Of a stretch of 64,000 nt of DNA, positions 30,464 to 39,460 are shown piece after piece. Under the pieces are notes generated by a model. The model was not told the DNA's origin. It saw only the letters and a list, made by a program, of their open reading frames with translations, and made no database searches. Each line of letters begins with the position of its first letter. Position 1 is the first letter of the stretch. The DNA is from Moraxella ovis (GTDB lineage: Bacteria; Pseudomonadota; Gammaproteobacteria; Pseudomonadales; Moraxellaceae): positions 620,001-684,000 of the forward strand of contig NZ_UGPW01000001.1 of NCBI RefSeq assembly GCF_900453105.1, written 5' to 3'. The position numbers were made by a program, and so were the translations under genes.

Positions 30464-31153
30464 ATGAGCTTACTTCAATCTATCGTAACCCAAGTCGTTC
30501 AAAATGCCGTACAAGGCGACCAAAGATCACAGCAGCAGGACGGTCTAGGTGATCTATTGGGTGGACTGGCTGGCAATCAAAATTCTAACGCAGGTCTTGG
30601 CGGTGTTCTAGGTCAAGTTCTAGGCAGTCAAGGCAGTTCACAAGCTGGGCTTGGTGGGCTGCTAAGGGGTCTATTGGGTGGTGGCGCACAAAGCCGTCAA
30701 GCTAGCCCAACCGATCTTGGTAACATCCTAGGCGGTGTTCTAGGCAGCCAATCACAAGCACAAAGCCGTCAAGGTGGCTTTAACAAATCAACATTGCTAC
30801 TGGCTTTATTGCCTGTCGTGCTTGCCTACATCCAAAAAAATGGCGGTCTGTCAGGCGTCCTTGCCAAATTCCAAGGCAACGGTCTAGGCAACAAAGCTCA
30901 GTCTTGGACGAGCATTGATGTAGACAATGACGGTATCGATGCTGATGATGTGGCTCGTCTGTTCGGCAGTCAAGAGATTAACGAAGTTGCCCAAAAGACA
31001 GGCGCAAGCGAATTAGAGGTGCGCCAAGGCATTGCAAGATTGCTACCACAGGTTTTGAACGATCTTACGCCACACGGCAGTGTCGAGGCTGACGAGAGTG
31101 AGGCAAATGCTGAGATCGATCAGATTCTATCACAGCTTCGTGGTAAGTTCTAA
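30464..31153 (+). CDS. YidB-like DUF937 protein
   Basis: 229-residue protein of the YidB/DUF937 group, function unknown. The N-terminal half is a Gly/Gln/Ser-rich low-complexity region with repeats of the type GLGGVLGQVLGSQG. A hydrophobic stretch (KSTLLLALLPVVLAYIQKNGG) is followed by a C-terminal domain with VAQKTGASELEVRQGIARLLPQVLNDLTPHG, the conserved part of the family. AAGGA precedes the ATG. It has its own terminator, so it is a single-gene unit. Confidence 0.82.
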   Translation: MSLLQSIVTQVVQNAVQGDQRSQQQDGLGDLLGGLAGNQNSNAGLGGVLGQVLGSQGSSQAGLGGLLRGLLGGGAQSRQASPTDLGNILGGVLGSQSQAQSRQGGFNKSTLLLALLPVVLAYIQKNGGLSGVLAKFQGNGLGNKAQSWTSIDVDNDGIDADDVARLFGSQEINEVAQKTGASELEVRQGIARLLPQVLNDLTPHGSVEADESEANAEIDQILSQLRGKF

Positions 31154-31162
31154 TCATTATTC

Positions 31163-31196
31163 ATAAAGCCATCTATCATAGATGGCTTTATTTTTA
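31163..31196 (+). terminator. Rho-independent terminator after the YidB-like gene
   Basis: A perfect 13-bp stem (ATAAAGCCATCTA with TAGATGGCTTTAT), three-base loop, then a T tract. Confidence 0.9.
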
Positions 31197-31525
31197 CTTG
31201 TATTCATGGTGATTTTCCATGGTTATATCATAAATCTCTGATAAAAAACTACTCAATAATCGTTCTAGCTTGTGATTTATTTGCTATAATAAATCCAATT
31301 GATAAGCCCAAAAGCCAATCAGTACGCATTTCCTAGGAAGGGCGGGTTGATGAGTTTTTGGGTTTTTTGTTTGATGGTTTTTAAAAACAGTGAAATCCTT
31401 AAATTTTTTAAGGATGTGTAGCGTGTGATGAAGTATTATCCATAATTTTATAAATTGCCACTCATTGCTGTCATATAGAGCCATAATAATATAATAATTA
31501 ACGCAAAAATGCTAAGAGAGTGATT
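31197..31525. other. Intergenic region upstream of the DASS carrier gene
   Basis: About 330 AT-rich bases with no convincing gene. At 31395-31415 there is a perfect 9-bp inverted repeat, ATCCTTAAA and TTTAAGGAT separated by three T, which lacks a terminator tail and could be an operator for the carrier gene about 110 bases downstream. Confidence 0.55.
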
Positions 31526-32983
31526 ATGCCATTTAAGCCCATTCCTGCACTGATCGCGGTGCTTTGTACACTCATTATTTGGTTTGTGATTCCTGTGCCA
31601 GCAGGTGTAACGCCTGATGCGTGGCATCTGTTGGCATTATTCATCGGAACGATCGCAGCGATCATCGGTAAGGCGCTGCCCATCGGTGCAATCGCCATCA
31701 TCGCGATGACGTTGGTTGCGATCACTGGGGTGACGGCTGACACACCGAAGCAGGCGATGAGTGACGCGCTATCAAGCCTATCAAGTTCACTGATTTGGCT
31801 AATTGGTATTGCCATCATGATCTCTCGCGGCCTGATTAAGACAGGTCTAGGGTCGCGGATTGCTTATAATTTTATTGCAATATTTGGCAAAAAAACCATT
31901 GGCATTGGTTATTCACTGGCGCTGGCTGAGCTGCTTATCTCGCCGATTACACCATCCAATACCGCGCGTGGTGGTGCGATTATCCACCCGATCATGCGCT
32001 CAATCGCTGACAGCTTCGGGTCGCGTGCAGAGGATGGTACTCAGAATCGCATTGGTAAATACCTTGCGCTAGTAAATTATCATTCAAACCCAATCACATC
32101 AGCGATGTTCATCACGGCGACCGCGCCGAACCCGCTCGTGGTTGATCTCATCGCTGATGTGACAGGTGCGCAGATCTCGCTGTCTTGGACGACTTGGTCG
32201 GTGGCGATGTTCTTACCGGGTATGGCGTGTATCTTGCTGATGCCGCTTGTCATGTATGTATTGGCCAAGCCAGAGCTGACAGAGACGCCTGATGCCAAGA
32301 CCTTCGCCAAAGAGCACCTTGCCAAGCTTGGTAAAGTCACCAAAAATGAGAAAATCATGCTTGCGGTATTTACAGGTATGCTGTTATTGTGGGCGGATAT
32401 TCCCGCGATGATCTTTGGTGATGCGCTTAGTTTTGATGCGACGGCGGTGGCTTTCTTGGGGCTGAGCGCGTTGATCTTGACAGGTGTGCTCACTTGGGAT
32501 GATATCCTAAAAGAAAAATCTGCTTGGGATACCATCGTGTGGTTCGCGGCGTTGATCATGATGGCGACTTATCTGAGTAAGCTTGGTCTGATTTCTTGGT
32601 TCTCGGGTGCGATTCAGTCGATGGTGGCTCAGATGGGTGTAGGCTCAATCGGCGCCATGGCGATTTTGACATTGGTGTATCTATATTCTCATTACTTTTT
32701 TGCCAGTACCACAGCGCACATCACGGCGATGTTTGCAGCATTCTATACCGTTGGTATTGCCTTGGGTGCGCCGCCGATGCTATTTGCCTTGATATTGGCC
32801 GCATCAAGTAGCCTCATGATGACATTAACCCATTATGCCACAGGCACCGCGCCAGTGATCTTCGGTTCGGGCTATGTGACGCTGGGAGAGTGGTGGAAAG
32901 TTGGCTTTGTGATGAGTGTGGTTAATTTGGTGGTCTGGATTGCCGTGGGATTGGTATGGTGGAAAGTACTGGGCTATTACTAA
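31526..32983 (+). CDS. DASS-family anion/dicarboxylate carrier
   Basis: Inner-membrane transporter of the divalent anion:sodium symporter family (relatives carry 2-oxoglutarate/malate, citrate or tartrate). The 485-residue product has about 12 hydrophobic segments and the substrate/sodium-site signature ITPSNTARGG in the first half, with a matching region in the second half (HYATGTAPVIFGSGYV). The ATG at 31526, with AAGAGAG upstream, is preferred to the GTG two codons earlier. The substrate cannot be read from sequence; an oxoglutarate/malate type is the best guess. It stands alone between terminators. Confidence 0.88.
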   Translation: MPFKPIPALIAVLCTLIIWFVIPVPAGVTPDAWHLLALFIGTIAAIIGKALPIGAIAIIAMTLVAITGVTADTPKQAMSDALSSLSSSLIWLIGIAIMISRGLIKTGLGSRIAYNFIAIFGKKTIGIGYSLALAELLISPITPSNTARGGAIIHPIMRSIADSFGSRAEDGTQNRIGKYLALVNYHSNPITSAMFITATAPNPLVVDLIADVTGAQISLSWTTWSVAMFLPGMACILLMPLVMYVLAKPELTETPDAKTFAKEHLAKLGKVTKNEKIMLAVFTGMLLLWADIPAMIFGDALSFDATAVAFLGLSALILTGVLTWDDILKEKSAWDTIVWFAALIMMATYLSKLGLISWFSGAIQSMVAQMGVGSIGAMAILTLVYLYSHYFFASTTAHITAMFAAFYTVGIALGAPPMLFALILAASSSLMMTLTHYATGTAPVIFGSGYVTLGEWWKVGFVMSVVNLVVWIAVGLVWWKVLGYY

Positions 32984-33007
32984 TCCAAATCTTCGCGCAA
33001 TTCTTCC

Positions 33008-33039
33008 AAAAAACGGTTCAGCTTTGAACCGTTTTTTGT
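33008..33039 (+). terminator. Rho-independent terminator after the DASS carrier
   Basis: A perfect 13-bp stem (AAAAAACGGTTCA with TGAACCGTTTTTT) and a four-base loop. Confidence 0.9.
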
Positions 33040-33073
33040 TATGATGATTTTTTTGTATATATAAGGGTGAACG

Positions 33074-33748
33074 ATGGCGAATTTGGCGCTATTTGACTTA
33101 GACATGACGATGCTGAATGTGGACAGTGATCACAGTTGGGGGCAGTTTATCGTGGAGCGTGGTTTGGTGGATGCAGGCGTGTATGCTGATGCTAACGATA
33201 AATTTTACCAAGATTACATCAATGGCACGCTTGATGCGGTGGAATATAATGAGTTTGTGGCGGATTTTTTGAGCACACAAAGCATGGATGAACTACAAGC
33301 ATATCGCCAGGAATATCTGGACACTTGGATCATTCCGAATATGCGCCCAAAGGCACTTGAACAAATCAAACACCATAAGAATCAGGGGGATACCGTGGTA
33401 GTCATCAGCGCGACCAATGACTTCGTGGTAAAACCAATCGCCAATCTATTCGGGGTGGATGATGCGCACACGATGGCTACAGCACTTGAGATTAAGGATA
33501 ATCGCTACACGGGCAAGGTTGCGGGCCGTCCTAATTTCAAGGAAGGCAAACTGTACCATCTAGGCGAATTTATCAAGCGTTGCCAAGACAGTAATATCGC
33601 CTTTGATAAGACCATCGCCTATTCTGATTCAAAAAATGACCTGCCGCTACTCAACTTTGCTGATGAAGCGGTGTGCATCACCCCTGATGATATCCTAAGA
33701 CGAGAGGCTGAGGCGAGAGGGTGGCGCATTGAGGATTGGTCGTTTTAA
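33074..33748 (+). CDS. HAD-superfamily phosphatase (subfamily IB, SerB/CicA-like)
   Basis: Cytoplasmic hydrolase of 224 residues. Motif I is FDLDMTML near the N-terminus (nucleophile Asp8, Asp10), motif II the Ser/Thr of VVVISATND, and motif III/IV a Lys plus AYSDSKNDLPLL, whose aspartates bind magnesium. The helical cap after motif I fits subfamily IB, which includes phosphoserine phosphatases and lipid or sugar-phosphate phosphatases. The substrate is unknown. It ends close to the convergent dinB with no clear terminator between. Confidence 0.88.
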   Translation: MANLALFDLDMTMLNVDSDHSWGQFIVERGLVDAGVYADANDKFYQDYINGTLDAVEYNEFVADFLSTQSMDELQAYRQEYLDTWIIPNMRPKALEQIKHHKNQGDTVVVISATNDFVVKPIANLFGVDDAHTMATALEIKDNRYTGKVAGRPNFKEGKLYHLGEFIKRCQDSNIAFDKTIAYSDSKNDLPLLNFADEAVCITPDDILRREAEARGWRIEDWSF

Positions 33749-33769
33749 TGAGTTTGTAGCTGTTTGATG

Positions 33770-34831
33770 CTATTCAAACAAATCAAGCTGTTCAACGCTA
33801 TCAATACTCTCAAGGTTTGAGAAAGTAACACCAACCAAGCGTACAGGCAGGTGCTTTGGGGTATTATGATACAGTTCATGCAGCCAAGGCAGAACGGCAT
33901 CCGGACTCTTGAAGGGTGACTTCACCGAGTGGCTGCGCGTAATCTGACTAAAATCACTGTATTTTAGTTTTAAAGTGACCGTGTGGGCGCGCATTTGGCG
34001 CTGGATCAGATCCTGCCAAGCTTCTAGATTCTGCTCATGGATTCTACCAAGGATGAATTCGTCATTGGCGGAGTTCTCGGTAAAGGTAATCTCGGTGCCA
34101 ATGGACTTGCGCACGCGTTCTGATTTGACTTCACGTTCATCGTGTCCGTGAGCGATGTTGTGATAGAACTGCCCGCGCTTATTCCCAAACACTTCCACCA
34201 GTCGGTATAGGGGCGTATTTTTTAGGTCTTGACCTGTAAATACGCCCAGCTCGTGCAGTCTTTTGGCGCTGGCTTTGCCAATGCCGTGGAAGCGCTCAAT
34301 AGGTAGCTCGCTGATAAAATCATCCGCCATCTCAGGCGTGATGACGGCGATGCCATTGGGCTTGTTGATGTCCGAGGCGATTTTGGCAAGCATCTTATTA
34401 AATGACACGCCGGCTGATGAGGTTAGCCCCGTTTGTTTATAAATCTCAGCGCGTAGCCAGTTCGCCATCAGTGTCGCCGAGCCGTTGCAGTGACGCTTAC
34501 CTGTAACATCTAGATAAGCTTCATCGAGTGATAAGGGTTCGACCATGTCAGTAAGCTTTAGCATGATGGTTTTGACTTGGCTGCTGACGGCGCGGTATAC
34601 TTCAAAGCGTGGGCGGACGAAGATAGCCTGCGGGCAGCGTTTTTGAGCTTCGTAGCAACTCATCGCTGAACGCACGCCAAAGGCTCGAACCTCGTAACTG
34701 GCTGCTGCCACCACGCCACGACCTTTAGGATCTCCGCCGACAACCAGAGGCTTGCCGCGATATTCTAGATGGTCACGTTGCTCGACACTGGCGAAGAATG
34801 CGTCCATGTCTAGATGGATGATTTTACGCAT
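33770..34831 (-). CDS. dinB: DNA polymerase IV
   Basis: Y-family translesion DNA polymerase. The 353-residue product begins MRKIIHLDMDAFFASVEQRD, with catalytic Asp8 and the Asp103-Glu104 pair in SLDEAYLDV, plus the thumb helix-hairpin-helix (LPIERFHGIGKASAKRL) and a little-finger domain. It ends in a short LEQLDLFE-type tail (SVEQLDLFE) resembling the beta-clamp binding motif QLxLF. The ATG at 34831 follows the rsmE stop by eight bases; a start at 34858 would overlap rsmE. No LexA-type site was identified; it appears to be the last gene of DUF1294-rsmE-dinB. Confidence 0.95.
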   Translation of the reverse strand: MRKIIHLDMDAFFASVEQRDHLEYRGKPLVVGGDPKGRGVVAAASYEVRAFGVRSAMSCYEAQKRCPQAIFVRPRFEVYRAVSSQVKTIMLKLTDMVEPLSLDEAYLDVTGKRHCNGSATLMANWLRAEIYKQTGLTSSAGVSFNKMLAKIASDINKPNGIAVITPEMADDFISELPIERFHGIGKASAKRLHELGVFTGQDLKNTPLYRLVEVFGNKRGQFYHNIAHGHDEREVKSERVRKSIGTEITFTENSANDEFILGRIHEQNLEAWQDLIQRQMRAHTVTLKLKYSDFSQITRSHSVKSPFKSPDAVLPWLHELYHNTPKHLPVRLVGVTFSNLESIDSVEQLDLFE

Positions 34832-34839
34832 GGGCTTAG

Positions 34840-35559
34840 CTATCGAGACAGCGCCCAAATCGTCTGCAGGGCAGATAACGCTACCACAGGTGCGGTCTCA
34901 GTGCGCAGAACGCGTTCACCGATTGTCCAAGCGTGAAAGCCGTGACTGATGGCAAGATCGATTTCATCTTGACTAAGCCCGCCTTCAGGTCCGACGAGTA
35001 GGGCGATGTCTTGGGGTAGGTTGGTTGGCTGGTAGTCGCCATCACTGACCGCCATGATGAGCTTTAAAGTTGAGGTGCATTGAGTGACCCAGTCACGTAC
35101 GTCAATGGGCGGTAGAACCTGCGGGACGATATTTAGACCGCACTGTTCACAAGCAGCAACAGCAACGGCCTGCCAATGAGTGAGTTTTTTCTTATCGCGT
35201 TCGTATTTTAGGTACTCTTGGCAGTGTTCGCTGGTCAGTAGCTGAATCTGATGAACACCCATCTCGATGGCTTTTTGGATGGCGTAATCCATGCGTTCGC
35301 CGCGGCTCATCACTTGCCCTAGAGTCACTTTAAAGGGTGCGTCTTTGTTATTGGGATTGTAGTTATTAATGGTGACTTGGGCGGATTTTTTGTCAATGTG
35401 AGTCAGTGTCACGGCATATTCGCCGCCTTGCCCATTAAACAGCACGGCATTATCGCTAACGCGTGCGCGCAGCACCTTACCCCAATGATGCGCGACATCA
35501 TCAGGCAGAGTAAGAACATCACCGACAACCAGTTCACAATCCACAAAAAAACGATTCAT
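34840..35559 (-). CDS. rsmE: 16S rRNA (uracil-1498-N3)-methyltransferase
   Basis: SPOUT-fold methyltransferase acting on 16S rRNA U1498. The 239-residue product has the N-terminal PUA-like domain (VAHHWGKVLRARVSD), then the knotted SAM domain with QKAIEMGVHQIQLL, SEHCQEYLK, LLVGPEGGLSQDEID and the end LGERVLRTETA-type segment (IGERVLRTETAPVVAL). The ATG at 35559 overlaps the stop of the upstream DUF1294 gene by one base (TGATG), so translation is probably coupled. Confidence 0.95.
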   Translation of the reverse strand: MNRFFVDCELVVGDVLTLPDDVAHHWGKVLRARVSDNAVLFNGQGGEYAVTLTHIDKKSAQVTINNYNPNNKDAPFKVTLGQVMSRGERMDYAIQKAIEMGVHQIQLLTSEHCQEYLKYERDKKKLTHWQAVAVAACEQCGLNIVPQVLPPIDVRDWVTQCTSTLKLIMAVSDGDYQPTNLPQDIALLVGPEGGLSQDEIDLAISHGFHAWTIGERVLRTETAPVVALSALQTIWALSR

Positions 35560-35930
35560 CAATACAGCTCAATCAAAAATAAATAAACCATCGCCGCAAT
35601 GTTGGCGATGATGGTGAGATAAAAAGTAAGTTGGAATTCTTCTTTTTGGGTCTTATGGCGAAGCTGATGCTGGGAAAAAGCCGCACCGATCCAGCCACCA
35701 AGAAGCGACCAAAGATGTAGGCTGTACTCAGCGATGCGGCGCTCTCTATTCTTCGCTGCTTGTTTGTCCAGTGCATACATGCCATAGCTGGCAAGGCTGG
35801 TAACCCCATGAATGGCAGCCACCATCCAAGGCAACACGCCAATGACGATCAATATCGTTACGATTGCCAGATAGCCCGTCGCGATATAACACGCCAATAT
35901 GGAGCGCGGCGCTCGTTTTTGTCTTGCCAT
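35559..35930 (-). CDS. DUF1294 membrane protein
   Basis: 123-residue protein with three to four membrane helices. The segment SYGMYALDKQAAKNRERRIAEYSLHLWSLLGGWIGAAFSQHQLRHKTQKEEF is the DUF1294 core (DK.AA..g..RipE..Lh.l.llGGw.ga...q...rHKt.K..F). Function unknown. Some relatives are fused to a cold-shock domain; this one is not. First gene of the unit with rsmE and dinB. Confidence 0.85.
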   Translation of the reverse strand: MARQKRAPRSILACYIATGYLAIVTILIVIGVLPWMVAAIHGVTSLASYGMYALDKQAAKNRERRIAEYSLHLWSLLGGWIGAAFSQHQLRHKTQKEEFQLTFYLTIIANIAAMVYLFLIELY

Positions 35931-36025
35931 GATAATAAATCCAGTGCTTTTAACAGCTATTTATAAAGTATCAATAACGCTAAAAAACAAAATAAATCAA
36001 TTCAGTGAAAAATTTATCCATAGAT

Positions 36026-36062
36026 GATAAAAAGATGACAACGGCTGGCATTGTCATCTTTT
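36026..36062 (-). terminator. Rho-independent terminator of ahcY
   Basis: On the minus strand AAAAGATGACAA pairs with TTGTCATCTTTT around a nine-base loop and continues into T residues. Confidence 0.85.
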
Positions 36063-36072
36063 GTGATGCAGA

Positions 36073-37452
36073 TTAGTACTTGTATTCGTCTGGCTTGAAT
36101 GGGCCATCTACCGACACGCCGATGTAGCTGGCCTGTTCTGGCGTAAGCTTAGTCATCACACCATTAAAGCCTGCAACCATGGCGGCGGCGACTTCTTCGT
36201 CCAGTTTTTTGGGTAGGACTTTAACATAAACCTTGCCTTGCTTGTCAGCACTTGGCAAGTCGGCAAATTTTTCTTTGTACAGATGGATTTGGGCAAGCAC
36301 TTGGTTGGCAAATGAGCCGTCCATGATACGAGACGGATGACCTGTGGCGTTGCCTAGGTTGACAAGGCGACCTTCGGATAGCACGATAAGATAATCCGAC
36401 TCATCATTTGAGCGATAGACTTGATGAACTTGTGGCTTGACTTCCACCCATTTCCAGTTTTTACGCATAAAGTCGGTGTCAATTTCGGTATCAAAATGCC
36501 CGATGTTACACACCACGGCGGTGGATTTTAGAGCCTTTAACATCTCGGCGTTACACACGTGATAGTTGCCTGTGGTGGTAACGACAAGGTCGGTATCTTG
36601 GAGTAGTGTAGTATTAACTCCTTGATTTTGCTCACCACCCACAAATGGAGAAACAAGCTCATAGCCGTCCATACACGCTTGCATGGCACAAATAGGGTCA
36701 ATCTCGCTGACACGCACAATCATGCCTTCTTGGCGTAGGCTTTGGGCAGAGCCTTTGCCCACGTCGCCATAACCAATCACCAACGCACGGCGACCAGACA
36801 ACAACATATCCGTACCACGCTTGATGGCGTCATTGAGTGAATGGCGACAGCCGTATTTGTTATCGTTTTTGGATTTGGTGATAGCATCATTGACGTTGAT
36901 TGCAGGGACTTTAAGCTCTCCTTTGCCAAGCATTTCAATCAAACGGTGTACGCCTGTTGTGGTTTCTTCGGAAATGCCGTGAATACTATCTAGCATTTGG
37001 GGGTATTTGTTGTGAATGAGTGCGGTCAAGTCGCCACCGTCATCTAGGATAAGGTTAGCATCCCACAGTTTGCCGTCTTTGCGGATTTGTTGTTCTAGGC
37101 ACCATTCGTACTCTTCTTCGGTCTCGCCTTTCCATGCAAAGACAGGAATGCCAGCGGCGGCAATGGCGGCGGCGGCGTGGTCTTGGGTGCTAAAAATGTT
37201 GCACGAAGTCCAGCGAACCTCTGCCCCGAGTGCCACAAGCGTTTCAATCAAGACAGCCGTTTGAATGGTCATGTGGATACAGCCCACAATCTTCGCTCCT
37301 GCTAGAGGCTTTTGGCTAGCGTAGCGTTTGCGAATGCCCATAAGAGCAGGCATTTCGGTTTCGGCAAGTTTAATCTCTTTGCGACCAAACTCGGCAAGGC
37401 TAATATCGGCGACTTTGTAGTCTTTAAATTCTTGGTCGGTAACTGTAGACAC
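36073..37452 (-). CDS. ahcY: Adenosylhomocysteinase (SAH hydrolase)
   Basis: Splits S-adenosylhomocysteine into adenosine and homocysteine, NAD-dependent, cytoplasmic. The 459-residue product has the N-terminal substrate domain ([51 protein letters not shown]), the NAD-binding motif [13 protein letters not shown] and the C-terminal PDEYKY. Start choice: a GTG at 37461 overlaps the AAGGAG ribosome-binding site itself, so the GTG at 37452, eight bases after AAGGAG, is the likely start ([12 protein letters not shown]). An SAH riboswitch lies in its leader, which fits its substrate. Confidence 0.95.
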   Translation of the reverse strand: MSTVTDQEFKDYKVADISLAEFGRKEIKLAETEMPALMGIRKRYASQKPLAGAKIVGCIHMTIQTAVLIETLVALGAEVRWTSCNIFSTQDHAAAAIAAAGIPVFAWKGETEEEYEWCLEQQIRKDGKLWDANLILDDGGDLTALIHNKYPQMLDSIHGISEETTTGVHRLIEMLGKGELKVPAINVNDAITKSKNDNKYGCRHSLNDAIKRGTDMLLSGRRALVIGYGDVGKGSAQSLRQEGMIVRVSEIDPICAMQACMDGYELVSPFVGGEQNQGVNTTLLQDTDLVVTTTGNYHVCNAEMLKALKSTAVVCNIGHFDTEIDTDFMRKNWKWVEVKPQVHQVYRSNDESDYLIVLSEGRLVNLGNATGHPSRIMDGSFANQVLAQIHLYKEKFADLPSADKQGKVYVKVLPKKLDEEVAAAMVAGFNGVMTKLTPEQASYIGVSVDGPFKPDEYKY

Positions 37453-37494
37453 TGCGTCCACTCCTTAAATCTATGAAAAAATGAGAAAATAACG

Positions 37495-37578
37495 CAGATG
37501 TCGTTGTTTTGTTCTTATTAAATTAAAAAATTAAAGAACGCCAAGCCTGGCCGATGAACGGATGCAACATCTCTTGGG
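37495..37578 (-). promoter_or_regulatory. SAH riboswitch in the ahcY leader
   Basis: Minus strand, 5' to 3'. P1 is CCAAG (37577-37573) pairing with CTTGG (37545-37541). Between them lie AGATGTTGC and, before the closing strand, the conserved GCCAGGC. A variable hairpin GTTCTT...AAGAAC follows, then AACG and ACATCT (37501-37496), which pairs with AGATGT (37572-37567) to make the pseudoknot. This order (CCRAG..GCUGC, GCCAGGCUYGG, stem, AACG plus pseudoknot strand) is that of the SAH riboswitch class, which turns genes on when SAH accumulates and is typically found upstream of ahcY. Seen by eye; no covariance search was run. Confidence 0.85.
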
Positions 37579-37587
37579 TAACTTGCT

Positions 37588-37593
37588 ATTATA
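37588..37593 (-). promoter_or_regulatory. -10 element of the ahcY promoter
   Basis: A perfect TATAAT on the minus strand ends ten bases before the first riboswitch base, so transcription would start right at the aptamer. The -35 is weak (TTTAAC at 17-base spacing). Confidence 0.6.
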
Positions 37594-37780
37594 GCAAAAT
37601 TTTGGACTGGGTTAAAGATAAAGCCATGTAATTATTAATGGTAAATCTAATCTGATGATGTTGGCTTGAACTAAATGATGAAAGCTTGGGTGGCTCATTT
37701 ATCCATAGAAGACAGCTTGTGTTTGATCTTAAAAGTTGTTAGCATGGCGGTTAAATTTGTCTTATTTGAGTGTGTTTGGA

Positions 37781-39430
37781 ATGAATTTGTCTTATGTTGG
37801 TTGGTTAAGACGTTGGGTTTTGGCGGCGTTGCTGGTGTTGGCCGCGCTGTTTTGTTTGCCAAATAATGCCAGTGCCGTCAGCGCATTAACCAAAGCCGAG
37901 CCGCAAATGACCGCTGATTCGTCCAAAGACAGCTACGGACGAGACTCGCCTAGAAGTACCGTGCAGAATTTTGTCAAAGCCTTGTCGGATAAGGACATGG
38001 CTTTGACGGAAAAATACCTAGATGATGACTTTCTAAAAAAACAAAAAGATCCAGAAACCATCATTAACAATTTAACAATCGCCTTGGATAAAGGCGGGCG
38101 CTTGCAGCCCGTGCTGTCAATCAGTGATAAAAGCGAGGGTGATTTGGCGGATAAGCTGCCAAGCGACCTAGAGAAAGTAGGCACCATCGAGATCAACATC
38201 GAAAAAATCGATCTGCTGCTCATTAGAAAGATGGATGCCAATGGCGTGGTTTATTGGCAGATCTCAAAAGACACGCTGGATAAACTGCCCACCAACCTAA
38301 AAGAAAACCGCACCACCTTGGCAGAGGAATTAGGACTTGACTTTTGGGCGGATAAGCAGATCTTGGGGCATAAAGTCTCAGATCTGATATCGCTTGCTAT
38401 CTTAATTGCTGTTGGCTTGTCCGTGATTTGGGTTGGGCTGTGGATCGTGTGGGGTATCTTTGCTTTCTTGTATCCTAAGATACGCGGTAAGGCATTTGCT
38501 ATACCATCGAAGGCGCTTTTGCCGTTGTCTGTGGTTATCCTAGCATCGATATTCTCTGAGATGATGGTGCAGATGGGGGTGCCTGTCACGCTTCGCACGG
38601 CAGTGACTAGAGGTGTTGAGGTGGTGGCATGGCTGGCAACCGCTTGGCTGGTGCTTCGGGTGATTGATGCCGTGTTCGTGCGCGCTGAGAACAACAGTCG
38701 TAAGCACAAACGCCTAGAACAAGTCTCCATCCTAAATCTGTTTCGTAAAGTTGCCAAAGCGTTCATGGTCATCGTTGCGGTGATTATTATCTTTGGTAAT
38801 CTGGGCTTTGACTTGACGACGGGTATTGCAGCACTTGGGGTGGGTGGTCTTGCACTTGCCTTCGGTGCCCAAAAAACCATCGAGAACCTTATTGGTTCGG
38901 TGGTCGTGGTGGCTGACCGCCCGATTCGCGTGGGGGATTATTGTCGATTTGGGACGATGGAAGGGACGGTGATTGACATTGGCATTCGTTCAAGCCGTAT
39001 CCGTACGCTGTCTCGGACGATTGTAACCGTGCCAAATGGCGAGTTTAGTGCCATGCAGATTGAGAACTATGACGCTCGGGATATGTTTTATTTTTATCAT
39101 CATCTGTACCTAAAACGCTCTGCTAATCCTGATGAGATCGGTAGGCTAATCAATGACTTGCAACTGTTCTTAGAAAACCACTTCTATACTAACGACGAGT
39201 GGACACTGGTCAGATTAAGCGAGCTGCGCCAAGATGCATTCGTTATTGAGATGCGCTGCTATCTGGATGCGGCTGATGTGACGGTGTTTTGGAAAAAACA
39301 AAGCGAGCTTTTGGTTGATGTGCTGAACGAAGTGGCTAAGTATGACGTAGAGCATGCCTTGCCAAGCCAAGAAATTAGCCTAAAATCCGACTGCGATAAA
39401 GACCCTACAATGCCAGAAAATGCGGTATAA
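37781..39430 (+). CDS. MscS-family mechanosensitive channel with large periplasmic N-terminal domain
   Basis: Inner-membrane channel likely opened by membrane tension. The 549-residue product starts with a signal-like leader (RRWVLAALLVLAALFCLP, cleavage near NASA), then a periplasmic region to about residue 200, four to five membrane helices and the MscS core: the pore helix in TGIAALGVGGLALAFGAQKT, then IENLIGSVVVVADRPIRVGDYCRF and SRTIVTVPNGEFS. A TTG at 37736 is an alternative start, but ATG 37781 gives the better leader. Followed 30 bases later by tatD. Confidence 0.88.
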   Translation: MNLSYVGWLRRWVLAALLVLAALFCLPNNASAVSALTKAEPQMTADSSKDSYGRDSPRSTVQNFVKALSDKDMALTEKYLDDDFLKKQKDPETIINNLTIALDKGGRLQPVLSISDKSEGDLADKLPSDLEKVGTIEINIEKIDLLLIRKMDANGVVYWQISKDTLDKLPTNLKENRTTLAEELGLDFWADKQILGHKVSDLISLAILIAVGLSVIWVGLWIVWGIFAFLYPKIRGKAFAIPSKALLPLSVVILASIFSEMMVQMGVPVTLRTAVTRGVEVVAWLATAWLVLRVIDAVFVRAENNSRKHKRLEQVSILNLFRKVAKAFMVIVAVIIIFGNLGFDLTTGIAALGVGGLALAFGAQKTIENLIGSVVVVADRPIRVGDYCRFGTMEGTVIDIGIRSSRIRTLSRTIVTVPNGEFSAMQIENYDARDMFYFYHHLYLKRSANPDEIGRLINDLQLFLENHFYTNDEWTLVRLSELRQDAFVIEMRCYLDAADVTVFWKKQSELLVDVLNEVAKYDVEHALPSQEISLKSDCDKDPTMPENAV

Positions 39431-39460
39431 TAAGCGGTTTTTAATATTGATGTGAAAATT

